Assembly (NCBI GenBank): GCA_002334985.1
Contig: DDBY01000078.1
Coordinates: 12,785-26,355, forward strand
DNA: 13,571 nucleotides
DNA from: Micavibrio sp. UBA2020
Lineage (GTDB): Bacteria; Pseudomonadota; Alphaproteobacteria; Micavibrionales; UBA2020
Reading direction: 5' to 3'
The translations under genes and the position numbers were made by a program. The stretch's first letter is position 1, and each line of letters opens with the position of its first letter. Positions 6,884 through 13,571 of this stretch are shown here, piece by piece. The notes beneath the pieces were generated by a model. That model worked only from the letters and a program-made list of their open reading frames with translations. It was not told where the DNA came from and did no database searches.

Positions 6884-7618
6884 TTATTCTTTCATCAGCA
6901 TCTTGATGACGTAGGGATATATGCCGCGCGCCATGATGGCAACACCTTGAACGTTCGGATGCACGCCGTCGGCAAGGTTCAGCGCGGGATTGGCCGCGAC
7001 GCCTTCAAGCAAAAAGGGGTAATAAACCGCGCCGTATTGCTGGGCGAGGCTGCTGTACATGACGTCATACCCCTTGGCGAAGGCAGGCCCCATGCTGGCC
7101 GGTGCGCGCATACCTGCGAGCAGCACGGGCTTTTTGTGGGTTTTGAGAATTTCCAGCATCGCCTGCAAATTCTGCTGACTGTTTTGGGGGTTGATGGCGC
7201 GCAGCATGTCGTTGCCGCCCAGCGCCAAAATCACATAGTCCGGATTATACCGCTTGAGCGTCCATTCAAGGCGGCGCAGGCCGCCCGCCGTCGTATCGCC
7301 GGACACGCCCGCATTGATAACGGTGACGGGCACCCCCTCCGCCGACAAAAGCGCCTGCAGCTGTCCGGGCAGGGCATCATTTTTATTTTTAAGGCCATAG
7401 CCCGCCGTCAGACTGTCGCCAAAAGCCAGAATGGTTTTGCTGCCCGCGGGCGGCGTATTTTGCGCGGATGCGGGGGCGGATGCAAAACCCGCAAGAGCCA
7501 GAAAGCCGCAAACGGCCAGCTTGACTATATAGCCCCTTGAATTATCTAATGAAGGTCGCGAAAAAGCCTGTAGCGGGCAGAATGCCGATACAAACGCGGA
7601 TATAGGGGAGTACCACAT
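6884..7618 (-). CDS. tesA: GDSL/SGNH esterase TesA (lysophospholipase / acyl-CoA thioesterase I type)
   Basis: TesA enzymes are periplasmic SGNH hydrolases acting on lysophospholipids, acyl-CoA and related esters. Read from the ATG at 7618 (244 residues), block I is FGDSLTAGYG (67-75, nucleophile S69), block II NAGVSGDTT (102-110), block III GGND (134-137) and block V DGVH (217-220, catalytic D and H). Residues about 33-52 (KLAVCGFLALAGFASAPASA) form a secretion signal with a likely cut after ASA. The start is uncertain. The ATG at 7618 has GGAGG upstream with an 8-nt spacer, but it gives a 32-residue extension before the signal peptide and overlaps the ybbA start by 2 nt. A GTG at 7636 is also in frame. 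No ATG, GTG or TTG occurs in frame between 7618 and the signal peptide. ybbA-ybbP lie divergently, the classic arrangement. Confidence 0.9.
   Translation of the reverse strand: MWYSPISAFVSAFCPLQAFSRPSLDNSRGYIVKLAVCGFLALAGFASAPASAQNTPPAGSKTILAFGDSLTAGYGLKNKNDALPGQLQALLSAEGVPVTVINAGVSGDTTAGGLRRLEWTLKRYNPDYVILALGGNDMLRAINPQNSQQNLQAMLEILKTHKKPVLLAGMRAPASMGPAFAKGYDVMYSSLAQQYGAVYYPFLLEGVAANPALNLADGVHPNVQGVAIMARGIYPYVIKMLMKE
7521..7550 (+). promoter_or_regulatory. Sigma-70-like promoter for ybbA-ybbP
   Basis: TTGACT at 7521-7526 and TCTAAT at 7545-7550, separated by 18 nt, each match 5 of 6 consensus bases. Transcription would start near 7557 and give a leader of about 60 nt before the ybbA ATG, which has a GGGGAG ribosome site. 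The element lies within the 5' part of the tesA reading frame, over its signal-peptide region, if tesA starts at 7618. Confidence 0.6.
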
Positions 7619-8327
7619 GACAACAACCTCCGGCACGGCTTCTGCGCCCCTGCTTCGCTTGGAACGCGTTGATTTACATATGCCCAGCGGTGCGGGCGAC
7701 GTTCATATCCTGCGCGATATCAGCCTTGCGCTGCCGCCCGCCAAAACCGTCAGCATCGTCGGGCCTTCGGGTAGCGGTAAAACCAGCCTTTTGATGGTAC
7801 TTGGCGGACTGGAAAAACCGACGGCAGGGCGTATCCATATTGCGGAGCGCGAACTGACGGGTCTGGACGAAGACGCGCTGGCAGCATTCCGCAGGGATAA
7901 TATAGGCATTATCTTCCAAAGTTTCCACCTGATACCCTCCATGACCGCGCTTGAAAATGTCGCCGTGCCGCTGGAATTCGCAGGCGCGCCCGATGCCTTC
8001 GCCAAGGCACAGGCCGCGCTGGAGGCCGTCGGTCTTGGCCACCGCCTGACCCATTACCCGGGCCAGCTGTCGGGCGGGGAGCAGCAGCGCGTGGCCATCG
8101 CCCGCGCGTTCGTGACCGCGCCAAGGCTTATTCTGGCCGATGAGCCCACAGGCAACCTCGACCACGACACCGGGCAGATGGTGATTGATTTGATGTTCGA
8201 CCTGACGCGCCGCCATGGCACAACGCTGGTGCTGGTCACACATGACGCCGAACTGGCCAAACGCTGCGATATAAAAATCGCCATCCGTGACGGCCATATC
8301 GAACAAAACGAAGGGGCAGCGGCCTGA
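7617..8327 (+). CDS. ybbA: ABC transporter ATP-binding protein YbbA
   Basis: This is the ATPase of the MacB/LolD-like (type VII, mechanotransmission) ABC class. The 236-residue protein has Walker A GPSGSGKT (49-56), the Q-loop at Q101 in [18 protein letters not shown], signature [10 protein letters not shown] (151-160), Walker B LILADE (171-176) with a D-loop GNLD, and the H-loop H209. The FQSFHLIP wording is typical of LolD/MacB/YbbA. The adjacent tesA and the following FtsX-type permease identify it as YbbA rather than LolD. The YbbA-YbbP pair works with TesA in the envelope, proposed to pull hydrophobic compounds or lipids out of the membrane for hydrolysis. Its TGA overlaps the ybbP ATG (TGATG), so the two subunits are translationally coupled. 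Confidence 0.94.
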   Translation: MTTTSGTASAPLLRLERVDLHMPSGAGDVHILRDISLALPPAKTVSIVGPSGSGKTSLLMVLGGLEKPTAGRIHIAERELTGLDEDALAAFRRDNIGIIFQSFHLIPSMTALENVAVPLEFAGAPDAFAKAQAALEAVGLGHRLTHYPGQLSGGEQQRVAIARAFVTAPRLILADEPTGNLDHDTGQMVIDLMFDLTRRHGTTLVLVTHDAELAKRCDIKIAIRDGHIEQNEGAAA

Positions 8328-10903
8328 TGTCCGGTTCATTGGTGCGCGGCTTCTGGCTCAGTCTTGTTTACGCGCGGCGCGAGATGCGCAGCGGCGTGCG
8401 CGGTTTTTATATTTTCATCGCCTGCCTTGTGCTGGGCGTTGCGATGATTTCCGCCGTCGCGTCGGTATCGCAGGGCATGAGCGACAGCCTGCGCCATGAC
8501 GGGCGTTATATTCTGGGCGGCGACCTTGCCATCCGCACCCCGCATGTGCCGCCCGCTGATGAAGTTATCCGGTTCGTCGAAAACGATATGGGCGGGCGCA
8601 CCAGTATCATCACCGAAACCCGCGCCATGGCACGGCACGAAAAAACCGACATGGCCGCCATTGTTGAAATCAAAGCGGTCGATGCTGCATGGCCGCTTTA
8701 TGGCGCGGCTACTTTCACCGATATAAAGGGCGCAGCGATAGACACGCCGCAGACCGAACTGTTCGCCAAGGATGCAAACGGCATTTATGGCGCCGCGGTT
8801 GAAAAAGACATTCTGGCGCGCCTTGATGCTGCCGTGGGCGATACCGTGCATCTCGGTGAAGTGCCGTTCGTTATTCGCGCGGTTATCGGACGCGAACCCG
8901 ATAGCGTGAATGCAACCGGATTCGCCCTTGCCCCAAGACTGCTCACCTCGCTGGAAGCATTCCAGTCCACCGGCCTGACAGGCGCGGGCAACCTGCTGGA
9001 GTATCGCACCCGCATCGCCATTCCGAACCTTGACAGCGAAGCACAGCTGGAATCGGCAAAAGCCAAAATCTTGCAAAAATTCGGCGAAGATACGTTCCGC
9101 ATCCGCACGTTTTTGAACGCATCGCCGAGCATCGAGCGATATATCAACCGCCTGACGCTGTTTTTGATGCTGATTGGCCTGACCACGCTTTTGGTCGGCG
9201 GCGTGGGCATTTCAAATGCGGTCAAAAGCTTCCTCGACAGCAGGCTGGCGGAAATTGCGACGCTCAAATGCCTTGGCGCCCCGCAGGGGTTTGTGTTCCG
9301 CACCTACCTGTTTCAAATATTGCTGCTGTCATTCATCGGTGTGGCGCTGGGCGTTATTATCGGCAGTGTATCGGCCGTTTTCACGGGCGCCATCCTGACA
9401 CAAAAATTCAGCCTGAGCGACCAGACGGGTATTTATCCGCTGATATGGGCGCAATCGGCGGCTTTCGGGTTTTTGATTACGCTTTGTTTCAGCCTGTGGC
9501 CACTCGGCCGCGCGGTGCGCACGCGCCCGACGGATTTGTTCCGTGATTTGATTGCCCCGTCGTATAAACGCCCTGCCGTGCCTGTTCTTATCTGGATTGG
9601 CGTACTGGCGGCCGTGCTCGGCGCGCTGGTTATCCACACCGCGCCCATACCGCGTTTTGCGGTTTATTTTGTGTTCAGCGCCTTTGTCACCTTCGGTGTT
9701 TTTCAGCTGGCCTCTTTTGTTATCCAGCATATTTTGCGCCGCCTGCGTCCGCGCAAAAACCCCGAAGCGCGCATGGCCATCGCCAACCTGACACGCCCCG
9801 GCAATGCGACCAGCAGTATTGTTCTTTCCCTCGGCCTCGGGCTCACGGTTCTGGTGGCGATTGCGCAGGTAGAACATAACTTCTCGCGCCTTCTCGGCGA
9901 CGACCTCGCGGCGGATTTGCCCTCGTTTTTCCTGCTGGATATTCAATCCGACCAGAAGGACGATTTCACCAAAATCGTTATGGAGGCAAAGGGCGCAAAA
10001 AATCTTATCATCAACCCGTCCATGCGCGGCCGTGTGGTCAGCGTGAATGGCGTCGATGCACAAGCCGCACTGAAAGACCCGAACGAGGAGTGGGTCACCC
10101 ATAGCGACCGCGGTTTCACCTATCTGTCCGACATGCCGCCGCATAGCCGCATCACAGAAGGCGAATGGTGGCCGAAGGATTACAAAGGCGCACCCGCGCT
10201 TTCCATCGCGTCCAACGTCGCGCGGGCTTTTGGCATCGGCGTTGGCGATAAAATGGTCATCGAAATTCTGGGCGTGGAGACCGAAGCCACCGTCATGAAC
10301 GTGCGGGAAATTTCATGGGCAAGCTTTGCGATGAATTTCGCCATGACCTTTGCCCCGGGCGCCGTTGATGACATCCCCGCGCCGTTCATCGCCACGGTCA
10401 TCGTCGATAGCGAGGCGGAAACGCCGCTGCAATCGCGCCTTGCGCGGGAACTGCCGAACGTGACCAGTGTGCGCATCCGCGATGCGCTTGAACTGGCGCA
10501 GGGCGTTCTGCGCGCGATTGCCGATGCGGTGCGCGTCAGCGCGGCCTTGACGCTGATTGCTGGCACGCTGGTTTTGTCGGGCGGGATTGCCGCCGCCCGC
10601 CGCCGCCACGTTTATGATGCCGTCGTTCTCAAAGTTCTCGGCGCGACGCGGGGACGTATCATGCGCACCTTCTTGCTGGAATATGCCGTGCTGGGTATCA
10701 TCACGGTATCGATTGCAGCAGGGCTGGGTACGCTGGGCGGCTGGGCGGCGATGAATTTCATCCTGAACATGCCCTTCAGTTTCAGCGCTGCGCCTGTGTT
10801 ATGGGTAACGGGGCTTTGCCTTGGCATCACGGTTCTGGCAGGGATGTCCGGCACATGGCGGGCGATGGGGCAAAAACCCGCGCCCTACCTGCGCAATCCG
10901 TAA
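8327..10903 (+). CDS. ybbP: FtsX-family ABC permease YbbP
   Basis: An 858-residue inner-membrane permease partner of YbbA. Predicted membrane segments are at about 26-48, 275-297, 325-350, 372-393, 416-438, 443-468, 497-515, 736-755, 781-812 and 823-843, the ten-helix layout expected for YbbP (two FtsX modules, near 278-405 and 738-850). Two large periplasmic domains lie between helices 1 and 2 (about 50-270) and between helices 7 and 8 (about 516-735). Each FtsX module has the coupling element: [13 protein letters not shown] (306-318) and [15 protein letters not shown] (759-773). The gene begins at the ATG overlapping the ybbA stop. YbbP proteins transmit ATPase movement to the periplasm rather than transporting through a pore; the substrate is unproven. 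No hairpin terminator follows its stop. Confidence 0.94.
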   Translation: MSGSLVRGFWLSLVYARREMRSGVRGFYIFIACLVLGVAMISAVASVSQGMSDSLRHDGRYILGGDLAIRTPHVPPADEVIRFVENDMGGRTSIITETRAMARHEKTDMAAIVEIKAVDAAWPLYGAATFTDIKGAAIDTPQTELFAKDANGIYGAAVEKDILARLDAAVGDTVHLGEVPFVIRAVIGREPDSVNATGFALAPRLLTSLEAFQSTGLTGAGNLLEYRTRIAIPNLDSEAQLESAKAKILQKFGEDTFRIRTFLNASPSIERYINRLTLFLMLIGLTTLLVGGVGISNAVKSFLDSRLAEIATLKCLGAPQGFVFRTYLFQILLLSFIGVALGVIIGSVSAVFTGAILTQKFSLSDQTGIYPLIWAQSAAFGFLITLCFSLWPLGRAVRTRPTDLFRDLIAPSYKRPAVPVLIWIGVLAAVLGALVIHTAPIPRFAVYFVFSAFVTFGVFQLASFVIQHILRRLRPRKNPEARMAIANLTRPGNATSSIVLSLGLGLTVLVAIAQVEHNFSRLLGDDLAADLPSFFLLDIQSDQKDDFTKIVMEAKGAKNLIINPSMRGRVVSVNGVDAQAALKDPNEEWVTHSDRGFTYLSDMPPHSRITEGEWWPKDYKGAPALSIASNVARAFGIGVGDKMVIEILGVETEATVMNVREISWASFAMNFAMTFAPGAVDDIPAPFIATVIVDSEAETPLQSRLARELPNVTSVRIRDALELAQGVLRAIADAVRVSAALTLIAGTLVLSGGIAAARRRHVYDAVVLKVLGATRGRIMRTFLLEYAVLGIITVSIAAGLGTLGGWAAMNFILNMPFSFSAAPVLWVTGLCLGITVLAGMSGTWRAMGQKPAPYLRNP

Positions 10904-10951
10904 AAAAACGCTATAAATTCTCAAGGAAATTCATATACTTGCTTTAAATCG

Positions 10952-11023
10952 CCGCAAGGGGTGATCTTTGCGGTATAATAGAGCGTATAAGTTGCATGCA
11001 ACGTTTGCGCGCCGCGCAGCGTT
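10952..11023 (+). promoter_or_regulatory. Promoter and inverted repeats upstream of the BI-1 gene
   Basis: A perfect TATAAT lies at 10974-10979 with no good -35. Directly upstream, where the -35 should be, is an inverted repeat CCGCAA-N10-TTGCGG (10952-10957 and 10968-10973). Downstream, at about +5 to +16 of the expected transcript, is a perfect 12-bp palindrome, GTTGCATGCAAC (10991-11002). An imperfect hairpin follows, AACG at 11000-11003 pairing with CGTT at 11020-11023 around TGCGCG/CGCGCA. The arrangement looks like an operator-controlled promoter, but no regulator is identified and no matching sites were noticed elsewhere in the window. Confidence 0.5.
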
Positions 11024-11057
11024 AGCAAGATGTCAGAATTCAAGAGAGGAAAACATA

Positions 11058-11792
11058 ATGTCCTACGATCCCTACCGTCCACAGGCGACAGTTGCCGCGC
11101 ACGGTACCGATGTCGATGCAGGCCTTCAGGGCTTTCTGCGCGGTGTTTACAACATGATGGGTATTGGCCTTGCCCTGACGGGCGTGGTCGCCTTTGGCTT
11201 CGCGCAAATGATGTTTGCCAACCCCGAACTGCTGAAACTCGTTTACGGCACCCCGCTGAAATGGGTTCTGGCTTTCGCGCCGCTCGCCTTTCTGATGTTC
11301 GGCTTCACGCCGGGCCGCATGAGCCGCCTGCCCGCAGGAAAACTGCAAACGCTGTTCTTCGTTTACGCAGGCCTGATGGGGCTTTCGATGGCCTCCATCT
11401 TCCTTGCTTATACGGCAGAAAGCATTGCGCGCGTGTTCTTCATCACCGCCGGCATGTTCGCCGCGACCAGCCTTTACGGTTACACCACCAAGCGTGACCT
11501 GAGCGGCATGGGCGGCTTCATGATTATGGGCGTATTCGGGCTTTTGATTGCCAGTATCGTCAACATCTTTCTGAAATCCAGCATGCTGTATTTCGTGACC
11601 TCCGTCATCGGCGTCGTGGTTTTCACGGGCCTGACGGCATGGGACACGCAGCGCCTGAAAGAAACCTACGCCTACGGCAGCCACATGGCCGGCGCAAACG
11701 CCAAGCTGGCGGTGGAGGGTGCACTGAACCTCTACCTCAACTTCGTGATGCTGTTCCAGTACATGCTCTCGCTCATGGGCTCGCGCGAATAA
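11058..11792 (+). CDS. Bax inhibitor-1/YccA family inner-membrane protein
   Basis: A 244-residue, seven-helix membrane protein of the BI-1 (UPF0005, YccA/YbhL/YetJ) family, whose members include a pH-sensitive calcium leak channel (YetJ) and a modulator of FtsH proteolysis (YccA). Segments are predicted at about 31-51, 67-84, 97-116, 124-141, 152-171, 175-193 and 221-241. Family landmarks include GYTTKRDLSGMGGFMIMG (141-158), TAWDTQRLK (193-201) and ALNLYLNFVMLFQYML (222-237). The N-terminus is soluble and polar (SYDPYRPQ). The ATG at 11058 is used because AGAGGA (11045-11050) precedes it by 7 nt; an in-frame ATG at 10968 would overlap the promoter. The gene stands alone, with its own promoter region and a strong terminator. 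Function here is not resolvable between the family roles. Confidence 0.94.
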   Translation: MSYDPYRPQATVAAHGTDVDAGLQGFLRGVYNMMGIGLALTGVVAFGFAQMMFANPELLKLVYGTPLKWVLAFAPLAFLMFGFTPGRMSRLPAGKLQTLFFVYAGLMGLSMASIFLAYTAESIARVFFITAGMFAATSLYGYTTKRDLSGMGGFMIMGVFGLLIASIVNIFLKSSMLYFVTSVIGVVVFTGLTAWDTQRLKETYAYGSHMAGANAKLAVEGALNLYLNFVMLFQYMLSLMGSRE

Positions 11793-11816
11793 GCAGCCCC
11801 CAAGGGCTCAAGCTTG

Positions 11817-11846
11817 AAACCCCGCCCCGCAAAGGGCGGGGTTTTT
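11817..11846 (+). terminator. Intrinsic terminator after the BI-1 gene
   Basis: CCCCGCCC (11820-11827) pairs perfectly with GGGCGGGG (11834-11841) around a 6-nt loop. The stem is extended by AAA/TTT and followed by a run of five T residues (11842-11846). It lies 25 nt after the BI-1 stop and is the clearest terminator in the window. Confidence 0.92.
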
Positions 11847-11975
11847 GCTGCGCTGCATACAGGAAAAGTTTGAAAGCACGGGGCGAAAGGGCGCCTGCCT
11901 TTAGCCCTTGTTAACACCCTGCGTGGGATAATAGGCCTGCGTATATCTTTCAACTTCCCGCACGAATCGGACGCC

Positions 11976-12548
11976 ATGGCTCTCAATCCCAACATCACCC
12001 ACGAAGTTTACGAAGGCGGCGCCTATGTCAGCGTGCCCGCAGACGGTATCGCGCGCCCCGATGCGCCGCCGATGCTGCGCAGCGATTACAAAGCCTTCGA
12101 AGAAAAGTTCAACAAGCTGCGCCACGATACCCGCGCCATTCTCAGCAAGCTGGCATGGGTTGCGCCGTCCCAACAGAATGACCCTCTGCCAGGTTTGAGC
12201 GCGGTGCGCCGCGATGCCGTGATTGCGGATTTGAAAAAGCATCATGTCGGCTGGTGCCGCCCGAAAACAAAAACCTTCGGCCTTGACGATGCCGCGCGCG
12301 CCGTGGTGCGTGACCTCGCCAGCGGCAAAAAAGGGTTCTACAGCCCCGTGTATAACGTCGAAGGCAAACCCGTATTCGGGGAGCATTTCGACCACGCCGG
12401 CAACCTGAGCAAGCCCATCGCCAAAGCGCTTGGCGTCGCATGGCAGCGTCAAAGCCTGTCCACCGCCACCGCCCCGCCGCAGACAGCGCCGTCACGTTTC
12501 GCCGTGAACCGCGCACCCGTCTTGCACCCGCTGCACGCGGCGCGGTAA
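11976..12548 (+). CDS. Unrecognised soluble protein, 190 residues
   Basis: I do not recognise the family. The frame opens at the ATG at 11976 and closes at TAA 12546-12548. No signal peptide or membrane segment is visible. The middle part (about 36-60) reads as a charged amphipathic helix (KAFEEKFNKLRHDTRAILSKL), followed by a Trp/His/Cys patch HHVGWCRPK (89-97), a GKKGFYSPVYNVEGKPVFGE stretch (117-136) with predicted strands, and a Pro/Ala/Arg-rich tail (162-190) that is probably disordered. Codon use resembles the neighbours, and the protein reads better than the opposing minus-strand frame at 11901-12452. No clear Shine-Dalgarno precedes the ATG. A possible -10 GATAAT is at 11927-11932, without a -35. 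The next gene begins 9 nt after the stop, so the pair is probably co-transcribed. Confidence 0.65.
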   Translation: MALNPNITHEVYEGGAYVSVPADGIARPDAPPMLRSDYKAFEEKFNKLRHDTRAILSKLAWVAPSQQNDPLPGLSAVRRDAVIADLKKHHVGWCRPKTKTFGLDDAARAVVRDLASGKKGFYSPVYNVEGKPVFGEHFDHAGNLSKPIAKALGVAWQRQSLSTATAPPQTAPSRFAVNRAPVLHPLHAAR

Positions 12549-12557
12549 TATAGGGTT

Positions 12558-13394
12558 ATGCAAGAGCAAAAATCCGCCCTTATTCTTTCGCAGCAATCGC
12601 CGGATGACTGGCTGGCCGCCGTCTCCGCCCGCGCAAATGACGTTGCCGATATGGGGCAATGGCCTGCATGGATTGACCGCGCCGCTTCGCTCGCCGCACG
12701 CCTGCCGGATGCGCAAAAAACCGCCAGTGGTTTTGATGCGGGCATTGCCTGTGCGCTCTCGCTCATTCCCACGCCTGCGCAAAAACTCGCCGCCACGCTG
12801 CATGCCGCCTATACGCCCGAAGCAGTGGCGGAGGTACGCGGCGCGATTGCGCAAGAACCAAACGGCAACTGGCGCGTCAAAGACGTGGACAGCCCCACAT
12901 GCTGGTGGCTGGCCGCGTGCAGCCTTTGCCTGGATGGCGACACTGTAGATGTAAAAACATTCCGCCGGCAGCTGCGCGATTTCGAAGGGCTGCAAACAAA
13001 TCCGGAGGCGCGCAAAACCGCTGCCGAAAAAACGCTGAACGCGATGTGCACAAGCTTCAACACCAAACGCGGCTATGCCTTCGGCGGCAAAGACGGCAGC
13101 ATGCAGGGCGCCTATATCGCGGGGCATGATGTCGCCGTTATGTATGCCCCGCACCATGGCGTTTTTTTCATCGGCACGTTCCGCCCCAGCCTCGGGCTTG
13201 AAAATTTCGACTGGGGCAAAGACACCGACGACAAAGGCCGCGCCAAAAGCGGCCCCGTGCACGGCAGCCGCCAGTTCGTGAAATGCGCAAACGAATCCGA
13301 GCTGATGCGTGCGCTCGACATCGCCCTGCGCACCCTGAAACCGGCCGCCACGCCCGCCGCAAAATCCGCCGCCGCACCAATAAAACCAAAATAA
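12558..13394 (+). CDS. Unrecognised soluble protein, 278 residues
   Basis: I do not recognise the family. The start is the ATG at 12558, 9 nt after the preceding stop, with only a weak TAGGG ribosome site; the stop is TAA 13392-13394. The N-terminal half is Ala-rich and helical, including SPDDWLAAVSARANDVAD (14-31). A Cys/Trp-rich motif follows, CWWLAACSLCLDGD (115-128), with three cysteines in ten residues; a fourth Cys is at 164. The C-terminal half reads as a beta-rich domain: RGYAFGGKDGSMQGAYIAG (171-189), VAVMYAPHHGVFFIGTF (192-208) and LGLENFDWGKDTDD (212-225). A low-complexity Ala/Pro/Lys tail (261-278) is probably disordered. Neither signal peptide nor membrane helix is evident, so it is probably cytoplasmic. 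Codon use matches the region. Its only contextual hint is pairing with the equally unknown upstream gene. Confidence 0.75.
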   Translation: MQEQKSALILSQQSPDDWLAAVSARANDVADMGQWPAWIDRAASLAARLPDAQKTASGFDAGIACALSLIPTPAQKLAATLHAAYTPEAVAEVRGAIAQEPNGNWRVKDVDSPTCWWLAACSLCLDGDTVDVKTFRRQLRDFEGLQTNPEARKTAAEKTLNAMCTSFNTKRGYAFGGKDGSMQGAYIAGHDVAVMYAPHHGVFFIGTFRPSLGLENFDWGKDTDDKGRAKSGPVHGSRQFVKCANESELMRALDIALRTLKPAATPAAKSAAAPIKPK

Positions 13395-13444
13395 ATCAGG
13401 CAATTAATACGGCGCCGTCGCCCCCGCAGCGGCGTAAATAGTTA

Positions 13445-13474
13445 TTGAAAGCCCTGCGCGTTTCTGGTTATATA
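13445..13474 (+). promoter_or_regulatory. Promoter for the tRNA-Ala gene
   Basis: TTGAAA (13445-13450, 5 of 6 matches) and TATATA (13469-13474, 4 of 6) are 18 nt apart. Transcription would begin near 13481, about 25 nt before the mature tRNA 5' end, a normal leader for RNase P processing. Confidence 0.6.
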
Positions 13475-13505
13475 CCGACACTTCAAAGCGCACATCCGCG
13501 CATGA

Positions 13506-13571
13506 GGGCCCGTAGCTCAGCTGGGAGAGCGCCTGCATGGCATGCAGGAGGTCGTCGGTTCGATCCCGATC
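13506..13571 (+). tRNA. tRNA-Ala (anticodon GGC), 3' end cut by the window edge
   Basis: The first 66 nucleotides fold with standard numbering: acceptor GGGCCCG (1-7), TA, D stem GCTC/GAGC around AGCTGGGA, G26, anticodon stem CCTGC/GCAGG with loop ATGGCAT, variable AGGTC, and T stem GTCGG/CCGAT (one G-U pair) around TTCGATC. Anticodon GGC is at 13539-13541, reading GCC and GCU alanine codons. A32-U38 in the loop is the pairing known to be conserved in tRNA-Ala(GGC). G3, half of the G3-U70 alanine identity pair, is present; U70 is outside the window. Confidence 0.96.

Noticed and set aside
6461..7540. Long plus-strand open frame (359 codons) opposite tas and tesA
   Set aside because: It spans two well-identified genes antisense, has no recognisable motif, and has no ribosome site; a GC-rich shadow frame.
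9329..10144. Minus-strand open frame (271 codons) inside ybbP
   Set aside because: The plus strand here encodes continuous YbbP with expected membrane helices; the antisense frame is Arg/Gln/His-rich and motif-free.
10968..11057. ATG at 10968 as a longer BI-1 start
   Set aside because: It overlaps the TATAAT box and adds a basic segment foreign to the family; the ATG at 11058 has AGAGGA upstream.
11808..11817. TCAAGCTTGA palindrome before the BI-1 terminator
   Set aside because: Ten bases, isolated, and outside any promoter; no reason to assign a role.
11901..12452. Minus-strand frame (183 codons) as an alternative to the hypothetical gene at 11976
   Set aside because: Its translation is Ala/His/Arg-rich in the way shadow frames are, and the plus-strand frame fits the neighbouring gene's direction and spacing. 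A small doubt remains because the plus-strand protein has no known family either.
13409..13418. ACGGCGCCGT palindrome after the last hypothetical gene, as a terminator or site
   Set aside because: Short, no loop or T-run, and GC-rich palindromes of this size are expected by chance here.

Overview
The window looks like core chromosome from an alphaproteobacterium. It is GC-rich and densely packed. Two of its gene orders are familiar: the block DUF1285 / CoA-type Nudix hydrolase / CCA-adding enzyme facing a moxR ATPase, which I recall from alphaproteobacteria, and tesA divergent from ybbA-ybbP, which is widespread in proteobacteria. Genus cannot be fixed from the sequence alone. I see no insertion sequence, integrase, phage gene, CRISPR array or rRNA. 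No gene-free stretch exceeds 300 bases; the longest are 11793-11975, 10904-11057 and 13395-13505.

Layout. Positions 1-1745 (+): the tail of an unrecognised gene, then trmL (tRNA wobble methylase) and hemF (coproporphyrinogen III oxidase, heme synthesis). Positions 1756-4175 (-): a three-gene operon read DUF1285, CoA-pyrophosphatase-like Nudix, CCA tRNA nucleotidyltransferase, the last two overlapping by 4 nt. Positions 4245-5252 (+): a MoxR AAA+ ATPase, divergent from DUF1285 across a 69-bp region. Its usual DUF58 / von Willebrand partners are not downstream. Positions 5256-7618 (-): tesA (GDSL esterase), a Tas-like aldo/keto reductase and thpR (RNA 2',3'-cyclic phosphodiesterase), closely spaced and probably co-transcribed. 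Positions 7617-10903 (+): ybbA and ybbP, an ABC ATPase and its FtsX-type permease, head to head with tesA. Positions 11058-11792 (+): a Bax inhibitor-1/YccA membrane protein with its own promoter region and a strong intrinsic terminator. Positions 11976-13394 (+): two unrecognised soluble proteins. Positions 13506-13571 (+): the first 66 nt of tRNA-Ala(GGC), cut by the window edge, behind a good sigma-70-like promoter.

Functionally the window combines tRNA maturation and modification (trmL, cca, tRNA-Ala, with thpR acting on RNA ends), heme synthesis, CoA or nucleotide clean-up, and an envelope lipid module (TesA-YbbA-YbbP). I found no clear new multi-gene system. The parts least explained are the two hypothetical genes at 11976-13394, the partial gene at the left edge, the inverted repeats in the BI-1 promoter/leader, and the tesA/ybbA start arrangement.
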